DNA of 33,789 nucleotides from Marinobacterium sp. (GTDB taxonomy: Bacteria > Pseudomonadota > Gammaproteobacteria > Pseudomonadales > Balneatricaceae), in the NCBI GenBank assembly GCA_025800125.1, contig JAOXSF010000007.1, forward strand, positions 1-33,789, in the 5' to 3' direction. The notes under the pieces are model-generated. The model saw only the letters and a list, made by a program, of their open reading frames with translations. It was not told where the DNA came from and searched no databases. Below are positions 28,055 through 33,789 of the stretch, piece after piece. Position numbers and translations under genes: made by a program. The stretch's first letter is position 1, and each line of letters starts with the position of its first letter.

Positions 28055-28328
28055 CTGTTTTTTGCTCCCCTTCAGGGGGCCGGAATCTTCATCTATGCGC
28101 TCTGCCCTGCCCGTCTTACTGCGCGGCCTCTATATGCGGTGCCAAAGCCACCGTGATGAACCGTTGCGGGTGGGCCTTCCGGCCTTTTATTCGAGTAATA
28201 TCCGGCAGCTATCTACCGAACCGGGTACCTGACCTCCCGGCGCACTACTGATAGCAGCGCCGACGGCTGGGGGCGGAACCTGTACAGTCTGCCCACCACC
28301 GATGTCAGGTGTTTTTCTGATTAACTGA
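28055..28328. other. Unusually long cysD-cysN intergenic region
   Basis: CysD and cysN are normally adjacent or overlapping, but here 274 bases separate them. In the sense of transcription the region is GC-rich and has a GGCCGGAAGGCC palindrome and a CCCCTGAAGGGG hairpin that overlaps the best cysN ribosome site. A frame ending at 28187 continues from within cysD with no motif. It may be an mRNA-processing or attenuation region, or the scar of a lost gene. Confidence 0.45.
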
Positions 28329-29246
28329 TCAGAAATACCCTTCCATCTTCTTCTGCTCCATGGAGCCTGCACTGTCATGGTCGATTGCTCGGCCCTGACG
28401 CTCTGAAGTGGTGGTCAGCAGCATCTCCTGAATGATCTCTGGCAGCGTAGCCGCCTCAGACTCTACCGCGCCGGTCAGCGGATAACAGCCCAGGGTGCGA
28501 AAACGCACACTCTTCATCGCAGGGACTTCGCCTTCATTCAACGGCAGACGTTCATCATCTACCATGATCTGCATTCCATCACGTTCGACTACTGGACGTT
28601 TGGCTGAGTAGTACAGCGGTACGATCTCAATATTTTCCATGTAGATGTACTGCCAGATATCCAGCTCGGTCCAGTTGGACAGAGGGAAAACTCGAATACT
28701 TTCACCCTTATCGATACGGGTGTTGTACACATTCCACAGTTCGGGGCGCTGGTTTTTCGGGTCCCAGCGGTGGTTCTGGTCACGGAAAGAGAACACACGC
28801 TCTTTAGCGCGGGACTTCTCTTCGTCACGACGGGCACCACCAAAGGCCGCATCAAACTTGTACTTGTCCAGCGCCTGTTTCAGGCCCTGGGTTTTCATCA
28901 CATCAGTATGCTTCTTGGAGCCATGGGTGAAGGGGCTGATATCCATATCAACACCGTCCTGATTGATATGGACAATCAGATCCATACCGGCTTCTTTCGC
29001 CATTTTGTCGCGAAACTCGATCATCTCGCGGAATTTCCAGGTGGTGTCCACGTGCATCAGCGGAAATGGTGGCTTACCCGGAAAAAACGCTTTACGCGCC
29101 AGGTGCAGCATCACCGAAGAATCCTTGCCGATGGAGTACAGCATCACCGGGTTTTCAAAGGAGGCAGCAACCTCCCGGATTATATGAATACTTTCCGCTT
29201 CCAGTTGACGCAGGTGCGTCAGGCGATGTTCCGGCAACAGGCTCAT
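28329..29246 (-). CDS. cysD: Sulfate adenylyltransferase subunit CysD
   Basis: A 305-residue catalytic subunit (E. coli 302) that makes APS from sulfate and ATP together with CysN. The PP-loop [17 protein letters not shown] (38-54), [31 protein letters not shown] and the closing [11 protein letters not shown]-type segments are all present. The ATG at 29246 (GAGG five bases upstream, [12 protein letters not shown]) was chosen; the frame extends 43 codons further upstream but without homology. Likely CysB-controlled from the AT-rich region upstream. Confidence 0.97.
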   Translation of the reverse strand: MSLLPEHRLTHLRQLEAESIHIIREVAASFENPVMLYSIGKDSSVMLHLARKAFFPGKPPFPLMHVDTTWKFREMIEFRDKMAKEAGMDLIVHINQDGVDMDISPFTHGSKKHTDVMKTQGLKQALDKYKFDAAFGGARRDEEKSRAKERVFSFRDQNHRWDPKNQRPELWNVYNTRIDKGESIRVFPLSNWTELDIWQYIYMENIEIVPLYYSAKRPVVERDGMQIMVDDERLPLNEGEVPAMKSVRFRTLGCYPLTGAVESEAATLPEIIQEMLLTTTSERQGRAIDHDSAGSMEQKKMEGYF

Positions 29247-29406
29247 GTCTGCCTCTTCATTATTCTGTGTGATTTCTGTCAGGGGTTCGACAGGCTGCCA
29301 TGGCTCTGCACACCACAGACGTGCGGCAACAGAACAGGGGGAACCTGGAACGACGGGATTATGACAGAGCGCCACTTAAAACGAAAAAGAATAAATAGAA
29401 ATTTAT

Positions 29407-29517
29407 TTATAACCATAAGGAATTTAAAATCTTCCCGTCATCATTCTGACCGACCTTTTGCCCCTTACTTCCTTATGGAATAAGAAAATTTCAAATTATT
29501 ATTTTCCGTTATAACCA
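29407..29517. promoter_or_regulatory. Candidate LysR/CysB-type operator region between cysD and the TauE/SafE gene
   Basis: An AT-rich divergent control region of about 390 bases separates the two genes. CCATAAGGAA (29413-29422) recurs as its reverse complement TTCCTTATGG (29469-29478). TTATAACCA occurs at 29407-29415 and again at 29509-29517. TTATGGAATAA (29473-29483) is itself a small dyad. CysB binding sites in enteric bacteria are AT-rich with similar half-sites, so a CysB-like regulator is a reasonable guess; the match is not proven. Confidence 0.4.
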
Positions 29518-29638
29518 ACCTTCCCTATGATGCTGGCCTGAATCGCGCTCACAGGCGCTTGAGTTAATTTCAGGCTGAGCCAAAACAACACCCGATGTGT
29601 TTACAGGCCGCTCAGTCTGACATCCAGCAGGTATCAGG

Positions 29639-30424
29639 ATGGAAATCGCATACAGCTTTGCAGGACTGGTTGTCGGATTTGTCGTAGGGCTCACCGGTAT
29701 TGGTGGTGGTGCCTTGATGACGCCGATCCTGATTGTCGTTTTCGGTATCCCGCCTGTTGTTGCCGTCAGTACCGATCTGTTGTACGCCGCCATTACCAAG
29801 TGCGGCGGCATGATTTCTTACGCACGTCAGAAGCTGGTGCAGTGGAAAATCGTCGGCCTGTTACTGGCAGGCAGCATTCCGGGCACCCTGCTGACGCTGA
29901 ACTACCTGAAGGGGCTGGAATCGCTACAAAGCATTGAACACGCCATGAATCTGGCACTGGGCTTCTCGCTGGTGCTGACCTCCATCGCCGTGTTCTGTCG
30001 CAACCAGATTCGCCAGCAGGTTGAAAAACTGAGTGATAATCCGACCGCCCGCAAACTGTACCGCTGGCGGCCAACCCTGACCGTGCTGGCAGGCCTGCTA
30101 CTGGGCGGTCTGGTAACACTGTCATCGGTGGGTGCCGGTGCGCTGGGTACCGCCATTCTGATTGTGATGTACCCACGTCTGACCATGCCAGCCATCGTCG
30201 GTACCGACCTGGTACATGCCGTGGTGCTGACAGGCATCGCCGGTGCCGGTCACTACCAGATGGGTAATGTGGATGTCAGCCTGCTGACCCACCTGTTGAT
30301 TGGCTCCCTGCCAGGAGTATTCCTGGGCAGCCATATAGGCACACGAATTTCCAGCCGCCTGATGCAGCCGATTATGGGCTCTATCCTGCTGGCAATCGGC
30401 CTGCGTTTTTTCCTTGCAGGCTGA
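29639..30424 (+). CDS. TauE/SafE-family membrane transporter, possible sulfite exporter
   Basis: A 261-residue membrane protein with about eight helices in two related halves. The first half has GLTGIGGGALMTPIL (about residues 18-32) and the second LSSVGAGALGTAIL (about 160-173), the paired Gly-rich motif of the TauE/SafE family. AGG seven bases upstream of the ATG fits. Its position between cysD and cysI suggests it moves a sulfur oxyanion, such as sulfite out of the cell to prevent toxicity or sulfate in. The substrate is inferred from context only. Confidence 0.88.
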   Translation: MEIAYSFAGLVVGFVVGLTGIGGGALMTPILIVVFGIPPVVAVSTDLLYAAITKCGGMISYARQKLVQWKIVGLLLAGSIPGTLLTLNYLKGLESLQSIEHAMNLALGFSLVLTSIAVFCRNQIRQQVEKLSDNPTARKLYRWRPTLTVLAGLLLGGLVTLSSVGAGALGTAILIVMYPRLTMPAIVGTDLVHAVVLTGIAGAGHYQMGNVDVSLLTHLLIGSLPGVFLGSHIGTRISSRLMQPIMGSILLAIGLRFFLAG

Positions 30425-30428
30425 CACT

Positions 30429-30453
30429 CTCCGGGGAAGGTTTCTTACCGGAG
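30429..30453. repeat. Hairpin between the TauE/SafE gene and cysI
   Basis: CTCCGG (30429-30434) pairs with CCGGAG (30448-30453) across 13 bases, directly after the transporter stop. It could partly end that transcript; no T tract follows. Confidence 0.35.
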
Positions 30454-30529
30454 CACTCCCTGGAGAGAACATAAATAACGACTTCAATGACTGAATAACG
30501 ATACCAAGAAGAGCAAAGGTTGAGCTGAT

Positions 30530-32182
30530 ATGTACCAGTACACCGAAGTGGATCAGAAGCTGGTTGACGAGCGCGTCGAACAGTACCGCGACCAGACCCG
30601 CCGCTTCCTGGCGGGTGAGCTGCCAGACGAGGAGTTCCGTGCCCTGCGTCTGATGAATGGCCTCTACATCCAGCGCCAGGCACCGATGCTGCGTGTGGCG
30701 ATCCCTTACGGCCTGATGTCGTCCCGACAGCTGCGCCAGCTGGCTCATATCGCCCGCACCTATGACAAGGGTTACGGCCATTTCACCACCCGTACCAATA
30801 TCCAGTACAACTGGCCAACGCTGGAGTCCGTACCGGATATTCTGGCGGAGCTGGCCAAAGTACAGATGCACGCGATTCAGACCTCCGGTAACTGTATCCG
30901 TAACACCACTACGGATCCGTATGCAGGCGTAAACGCCAACGAGATCGAAGATCCACGTCCGTACTGTGAGATCATCCGTCAGTGGTCTACGCTGCACCCG
31001 GAATTCGCCTACCTGCCGCGTAAGTTCAAGATTGCCGTTACCGGTGGCCCTGAAGACCGCGCCGCCTCTCAGGTACACGATATTGGCCTGCATATCGTTA
31101 AAAACGATGCCGGTGAAGTGGGCTTTGAGGTACTGGTCGGTGGCGGTCTGGGCCGTACTCCAGTGATCGGCAAAGTGGTTAACCCGTTCCTGGCCAAAGA
31201 AGACCTGCTCTCCTACCTGGACGCCATTCTGCGTGTGTATAACCTGAATGGTCGCCGTGACAACAAGTACAAGGCGCGTATCAAGATTCTGGTAAACGCG
31301 CTGGGTGTGGATAAATTCCGCGAACTGGTTGATACCGAGTGGGCATATACCCGCGACGAACTGCGTCTGCCAGCCGGTGAAATTGAACGCGCCAAAGGCC
31401 ACTTTACCCCGTTTGATTACCAGGCTGATGCGGTCAACAACGACTTGCAGGACAAACTGGCCACCGATGCAGATTTCCGCACCTGGTATGAAGCCAACAC
31501 CGTGGCCCATAAAGTACCGGGCTACAGCGTTGCTGTGGTATCGCTCAAGCCTTACCTGCAACCGGCGGGCGATATTACCGATATTCAGATGGACGCCGTA
31601 GCAGAATTGGCTGACCAGTTCTCCGGTGGCGAGATTCGCTCCACCCACGACCAGAATCTGGTACTGGCGGACGTTAAAGAGGGCGACCTCTACGCGCTGT
31701 GGCAGGCACTGGCAGCACAGAATCTAGCCCGTCCAAATGTGGGCAAACTGACCGATATGATCGTCTGCCCGGGCTTTGATTACTGTAGCTTGGCCAATGC
31801 TCGCACCTTGAACATCGCTGATCAGATCAACGAGAAATTTGAACAGGTGGATTATCTGCACGACATCGGCGACATCAGCCTGAATATGTCTGGCTGTATC
31901 AACGCCTGTGGCCACCACCACGTCGGCAATATTGGTATCCTGGGTGTCGATAAGAAAGGCGAAGACTGGTATCAGCTCACCCTGGGCGGCTCCTCTGGCG
32001 CTGACGCTTCACTGGGTAAAGTACTGGGTAAAGCGGTTGCTGCCGACGACGTTGCCAACACCCTGGACAAACTACTGACAAAATATATCGAAGTCCGCGA
32101 AGGCGAAGAGTCCTTCCTGGAAACTGTACGCCGTACCGGCCTGGACCCATTCAAGGAGGCGGTATATGCCCCTGCTCATTAA
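30530..32182 (+). CDS. cysI: Sulfite reductase hemoprotein (CysI/nitrite-sulfite reductase family)
   Basis: A 550-residue siroheme/[4Fe-4S] enzyme reducing sulfite to sulfide. The ferredoxin-like repeats are recognisable from FTTRTNIQYNWP (85-96) and TSGNCIRNTT (118-127) in the first half and RSTHDQNLVLADV in the second. The cluster ligands are Cys413, Cys419 (CPGFDYC) and Cys456, Cys460 (GCINACGHHH). No flavoprotein subunit (CysJ) gene is nearby, so the electron donor may be ferredoxin or a separate reductase. The gene end overlaps the DUF934 gene by 17 bases. Nitrite reduction is the main alternative, but the cys neighbours favour sulfite. Confidence 0.95.
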   Translation: MYQYTEVDQKLVDERVEQYRDQTRRFLAGELPDEEFRALRLMNGLYIQRQAPMLRVAIPYGLMSSRQLRQLAHIARTYDKGYGHFTTRTNIQYNWPTLESVPDILAELAKVQMHAIQTSGNCIRNTTTDPYAGVNANEIEDPRPYCEIIRQWSTLHPEFAYLPRKFKIAVTGGPEDRAASQVHDIGLHIVKNDAGEVGFEVLVGGGLGRTPVIGKVVNPFLAKEDLLSYLDAILRVYNLNGRRDNKYKARIKILVNALGVDKFRELVDTEWAYTRDELRLPAGEIERAKGHFTPFDYQADAVNNDLQDKLATDADFRTWYEANTVAHKVPGYSVAVVSLKPYLQPAGDITDIQMDAVAELADQFSGGEIRSTHDQNLVLADVKEGDLYALWQALAAQNLARPNVGKLTDMIVCPGFDYCSLANARTLNIADQINEKFEQVDYLHDIGDISLNMSGCINACGHHHVGNIGILGVDKKGEDWYQLTLGGSSGADASLGKVLGKAVAADDVANTLDKLLTKYIEVREGEESFLETVRRTGLDPFKEAVYAPAH

Positions 32183-32642
32183 TCAACAACTGATTGAAAA
32201 CGACCCATGGCAGCTGCTGACCGACGACGAGCAGGCACTGCCCTCTGATGGCGCTGTTATCCTGCCACTGGCCCGCTTTGAGCAGGCCCGGGCGGACGGC
32301 AGCATACTGCAACTGGCACCGCTGGTGAGTGGTGACGATGATATTAACGCCCTGCTGGAACAGGCCGATGCACTGGCACTGGTGGCGATTGAGATCCCGG
32401 CCTTTACCGATGGCCGTGGCTTCAGCTTCGCCCGTATACTGCGCCGTGCTGGTTTTAAAGGCCAGATTCGCGCCATTGGCGATGTCACCCGCGACCGACT
32501 GGCATTCCTGACCCGCTGTGGTTTCGACGCCTTCCAGATTGCCGATGACCGCTACAGCGATGATATTCTCAGTGCACTGGCAGAGATCAGCGTAAATTAT
32601 CAGGGCAGCGCCGACGAACCGCGCCCGATCTATAACCGCTGA
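32166..32642 (+). CDS. DUF934 protein, CysI partner
   Basis: A 158-residue protein of the DUF934 family, which is regularly encoded right after this type of cysI. The conserved core is VAIEIPAFTDGRGFSFARIL (about 76-95) followed by IRAIGDVTRDRLAFLTRCGFDAF. It starts inside the end of cysI behind a full AAGGAGG ribosome site, so the two are coupled. It has no known catalytic residues; a role in assembly or electron delivery to CysI is guessed from gene order alone. Confidence 0.9.
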   Translation: MPLLINQQLIENDPWQLLTDDEQALPSDGAVILPLARFEQARADGSILQLAPLVSGDDDINALLEQADALALVAIEIPAFTDGRGFSFARILRRAGFKGQIRAIGDVTRDRLAFLTRCGFDAFQIADDRYSDDILSALAEISVNYQGSADEPRPIYNR

Positions 32643-32690
32643 CACTCTCTGATGCCTTGACACTCTGACGCTCTGGCGCTCTTATAATTT

Positions 32691-32733
32691 CAGGGCTTCA
32701 GGGCTTCAGGGCTTCAGGGCTTGTGTTGCCCTG
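32691..32733 (+). repeat. Four 8-bp tandem repeats and a hairpin upstream of cysH
   Basis: CAGGGCTT is repeated four times without gaps at 32691-32722. The last copy pairs with GCCCTG (32728-32733) to form a 6-bp stem with a 7-nt loop. It lies between the DUF934 stop and cysH, in the middle of the presumed operon. Copy number could vary by slippage and change spacing or RNA folding. Confidence 0.8.
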
Positions 32734-32777
32734 GAGCTAATATCGTATGACTATGAACAGAATACCGAGGGATTGTT

Positions 32778-33401
32778 ATGAGCATTGATCTGAACGCTGC
32801 CAACGCGCAGCTGGATGATAAAAGCCCGCAGGAGATCATCCGCTGGGCGCTGGAAAACGCCGAGAACCCGCTAGTTACCACCAACTTCCGTCCCTACGAA
32901 GCGGTAATCCTGCATATGGCCACCCAGATCCGTCCTGATCTGAAAGTGTTGTGGGTAGACTCCGGCTACAACACCTCTGCCACCTACCGCTTCGCAGAGC
33001 AGGTTATTGAGCAGCTGGGCCTGAATATTGAAACCTACATTCCGCAGATGACCAGCGCCCGCCGTAATGTGCTGATGAAAGGCATCCCGGATATCGATGA
33101 CCCACTGCACGAAGCGTTCACCCGTCAGGTCAAACTGGAACCATTCCAGCGCGCCCTGTCCGAGCTGAAACCCGACCTGTGGCTGAATGCGATCCGCAAA
33201 GATCAGACTGAATTCCGTCAAGCGATGAATATCGTCAGCGCCAGCAAAGACGGTGTAATCAAGGTTGCGCCGCTGTATAACTGGACTGAAGCACAGATGG
33301 ACGCCTACCTGGCCGAACATAATCTGCCCAATGAAACAGATTACTTCGACCCGACCAAGGCACTGGAAACCCGTGAATGCGGGCTGCACACACAGCTGTA
33401 A
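32778..33401 (+). CDS. cysH: Phosphoadenylyl-sulfate (PAPS) reductase CysH
   Basis: A 207-residue thioredoxin-dependent reductase that turns PAPS (or APS) into sulfite. It has the PP-loop-type fold with VLWVDSGYNTSATYRF (about 54-69) and the catalytic tail ECGLH with Cys201. The paired CC and CxxC motifs that bind the [4Fe-4S] cluster in APS reductases are missing, so PAPS is the likelier substrate. The protein is shorter than E. coli CysH (244). GAGG seven bases before the ATG supports the start. It is the last cys gene in the window. Confidence 0.93.
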   Translation: MSIDLNAANAQLDDKSPQEIIRWALENAENPLVTTNFRPYEAVILHMATQIRPDLKVLWVDSGYNTSATYRFAEQVIEQLGLNIETYIPQMTSARRNVLMKGIPDIDDPLHEAFTRQVKLEPFQRALSELKPDLWLNAIRKDQTEFRQAMNIVSASKDGVIKVAPLYNWTEAQMDAYLAEHNLPNETDYFDPTKALETRECGLHTQL

Positions 33402-33563
33402 CAGCTTTGATTACTATGCGCTCCCTGTTTATCAGCTATTCGCTCTCTATGCTTGTAGCAATGGGGGTGCATGGCTGATAATCGCCCGGCACGGGCACCA
33501 GATTTCGAGATTCAGCGACATAATGGGTAGTCCACAAACACTCACTCTGCTCAAGAAATCTGC

Positions 33564-33666
33564 ATGAACAAGCCCACTGTGATCCACAAACTGGAACAAC
33601 TCAACATCGGCCTGAAACGCTTTACTCTCCAGCATCAGAATTACACTGAGCAATGGAGTCAAGCAT
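33564..33666 (+). pseudogene. Small unknown gene interrupted by the right-edge IS
   Basis: The frame begins MNKPTVIHKLEQLNIGLKRF and runs about 35 codons with protein-like composition before entering the IS end in the codon for Phe35. Its remaining part should lie beyond the window on the far side of the element. The ribosome site is weak (AAGAA). I do not recognise the family. Confidence 0.4.
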
Positions 33667-33789
33667 TTGAGGTGACTGCTCCCCGCCCTGACGGGCGAGG
33701 CTTCCAACTTCTCAGGCTGCTGCCGGTTCGTGACCGGACTTACGCAAGCCTCCATTGGCAGGAACCGACAGTCCTTCGGCCCGTAGCTT
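33667..33789 (-). mobile_element. Right end of an IS200/IS605-family element carrying tnpB (partial)
   Basis: The end shows CGCCC (33684-33688) pairing with GGGCG (33693-33697), and two outer pairs, in a hairpin with a TGAC loop. This is the common GC-rich right-end structure of the group. It is followed in element sense by TCAA, the known right-end cleavage motif of IS608-type elements. The rest of the element is outside the window. Confidence 0.7.
33712..33789 (-). CDS. tnpB: TnpB RNA-guided nuclease, C-terminal 25 codons (partial)
   Basis: The minus strand enters the window in frame as KLRAEGLSVPANGGLRKSGH and then EPAAA, ending at TGA (33712-33714). The LSVPANGG...RKSGHEPAAA style of ending is typical of TnpB proteins, past the RuvC and zinc-finger parts. 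Catalytic residues lie outside the window, so activity cannot be judged. Confidence 0.65.
   Translation of the reverse strand, partial: KLRAEGLSVPANGGLRKSGHEPAAA

Larger units (their letters stand above)
33647..33789 (-). ncRNA. Predicted omega/re-RNA region of the TnpB element with its guide
   Basis: In IS200/IS605 elements with TnpB, the guide RNA overlaps the 3' end of tnpB and the right end of the element, and the guide is the host sequence just outside. Here the tnpB tail (33712-33789), the GC-rich hairpin (33681-33700) and the end motif TCAA (33667-33670, minus strand) lie in that order. The adjoining host bases 33647-33666 are the predicted guide. Boundaries are inferred from known elements; expression is unknown. 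Confidence 0.45.

Noticed and set aside
28187-28378. 63-codon minus-strand frame across the cysD-cysN gap
   Set aside because: It begins inside cysD in another frame and shows only low-complexity Pro/Gly/Val sequence.
30122-31648. A 508-codon open frame on the minus strand opposite cysI and the transporter end
   Set aside because: It is antisense to a clear sulfite reductase gene with intact motifs; such long frames arise from the codon bias of the real gene.
33447-33755. 102-codon minus-strand frame at the right end
   Set aside because: It is out of frame with the tnpB tail and covers the IS hairpin and spacer; the real coding frame is the one ending at 33712.

Overview
The window looks like chromosome from a marine-type gammaproteobacterium (Oceanospirillales-like). 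I base this on the rsxABCDGE operon with E. coli-like gene order, rdgC, a sui1/yciH homologue, the split cys genes, an HvfC-family gene and moderate GC. This is an impression from gene content; I could not run a taxonomic search. No rRNA, tRNA or CRISPR array was found.

Layout. 0-0.1 kb: the last codons of what is probably an IS200/IS605-type transposase. 0.16-6.8 kb: signalling and housekeeping genes, namely a periplasmic-sensor GGDEF/EAL protein, a 41-residue membrane peptide gene, yciH, an orphan HvfC-like gene, and a response regulator-histidine kinase pair. 7.0-10.0 kb: a minus-strand operon with an RpoE/ECF11-type sigma factor, a DUF523-DUF1722 protein and a CPD photolyase, probably a light or singlet-oxygen response unit. 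10.2-12.8 kb: a chemoreceptor and a periplasmic cyclophilin. 13-16.4 kb: a decayed prophage with a Mor-like activator, two tail-region remnants, an IS200-like element whose transposase has a stop codon at the catalytic tyrosine position, and an integrase missing its N-terminus. 16.4-18.9 kb: rdgC and a beta-helix/DUF4214 protein that is probably exported. 19.1-26.1 kb: the complete rsxABCDGE operon, ending in a clear terminator; rsxC carries a very long repeat-rich tail. 26.3-33.4 kb: assimilatory sulfate reduction, with cysD and cysN on the minus strand and, divergently, a TauE/SafE transporter, cysI, a DUF934 gene and cysH. The right edge is the 3' end of a TnpB-encoding IS200/IS605 element inserted into a small ORF.

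How the genes work together. CysDN activates sulfate to APS. CysH lacks the iron-sulfur cysteines of APS reductases and so probably uses PAPS. CysI with the DUF934 partner reduces sulfite to sulfide, and the TauE/SafE protein may export excess sulfite. The C-terminal part of CysN looks like an APS kinase domain that has lost its P-loop, so a separate cysC is expected elsewhere. The Rsx/Rnf complex is a membrane electron pump or SoxR-reducing system.

The most interesting items are the sigma/DUF523-DUF1722/photolyase operon without a visible anti-sigma gene, the degenerate kinase domain on CysN, the 72-residue repeats in RsxC, the transposase killed at its catalytic residue on a prophage deletion scar, and the TnpB end with a predictable guide-RNA segment. 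I did not find a clearly new multi-gene defence or biosynthetic system.
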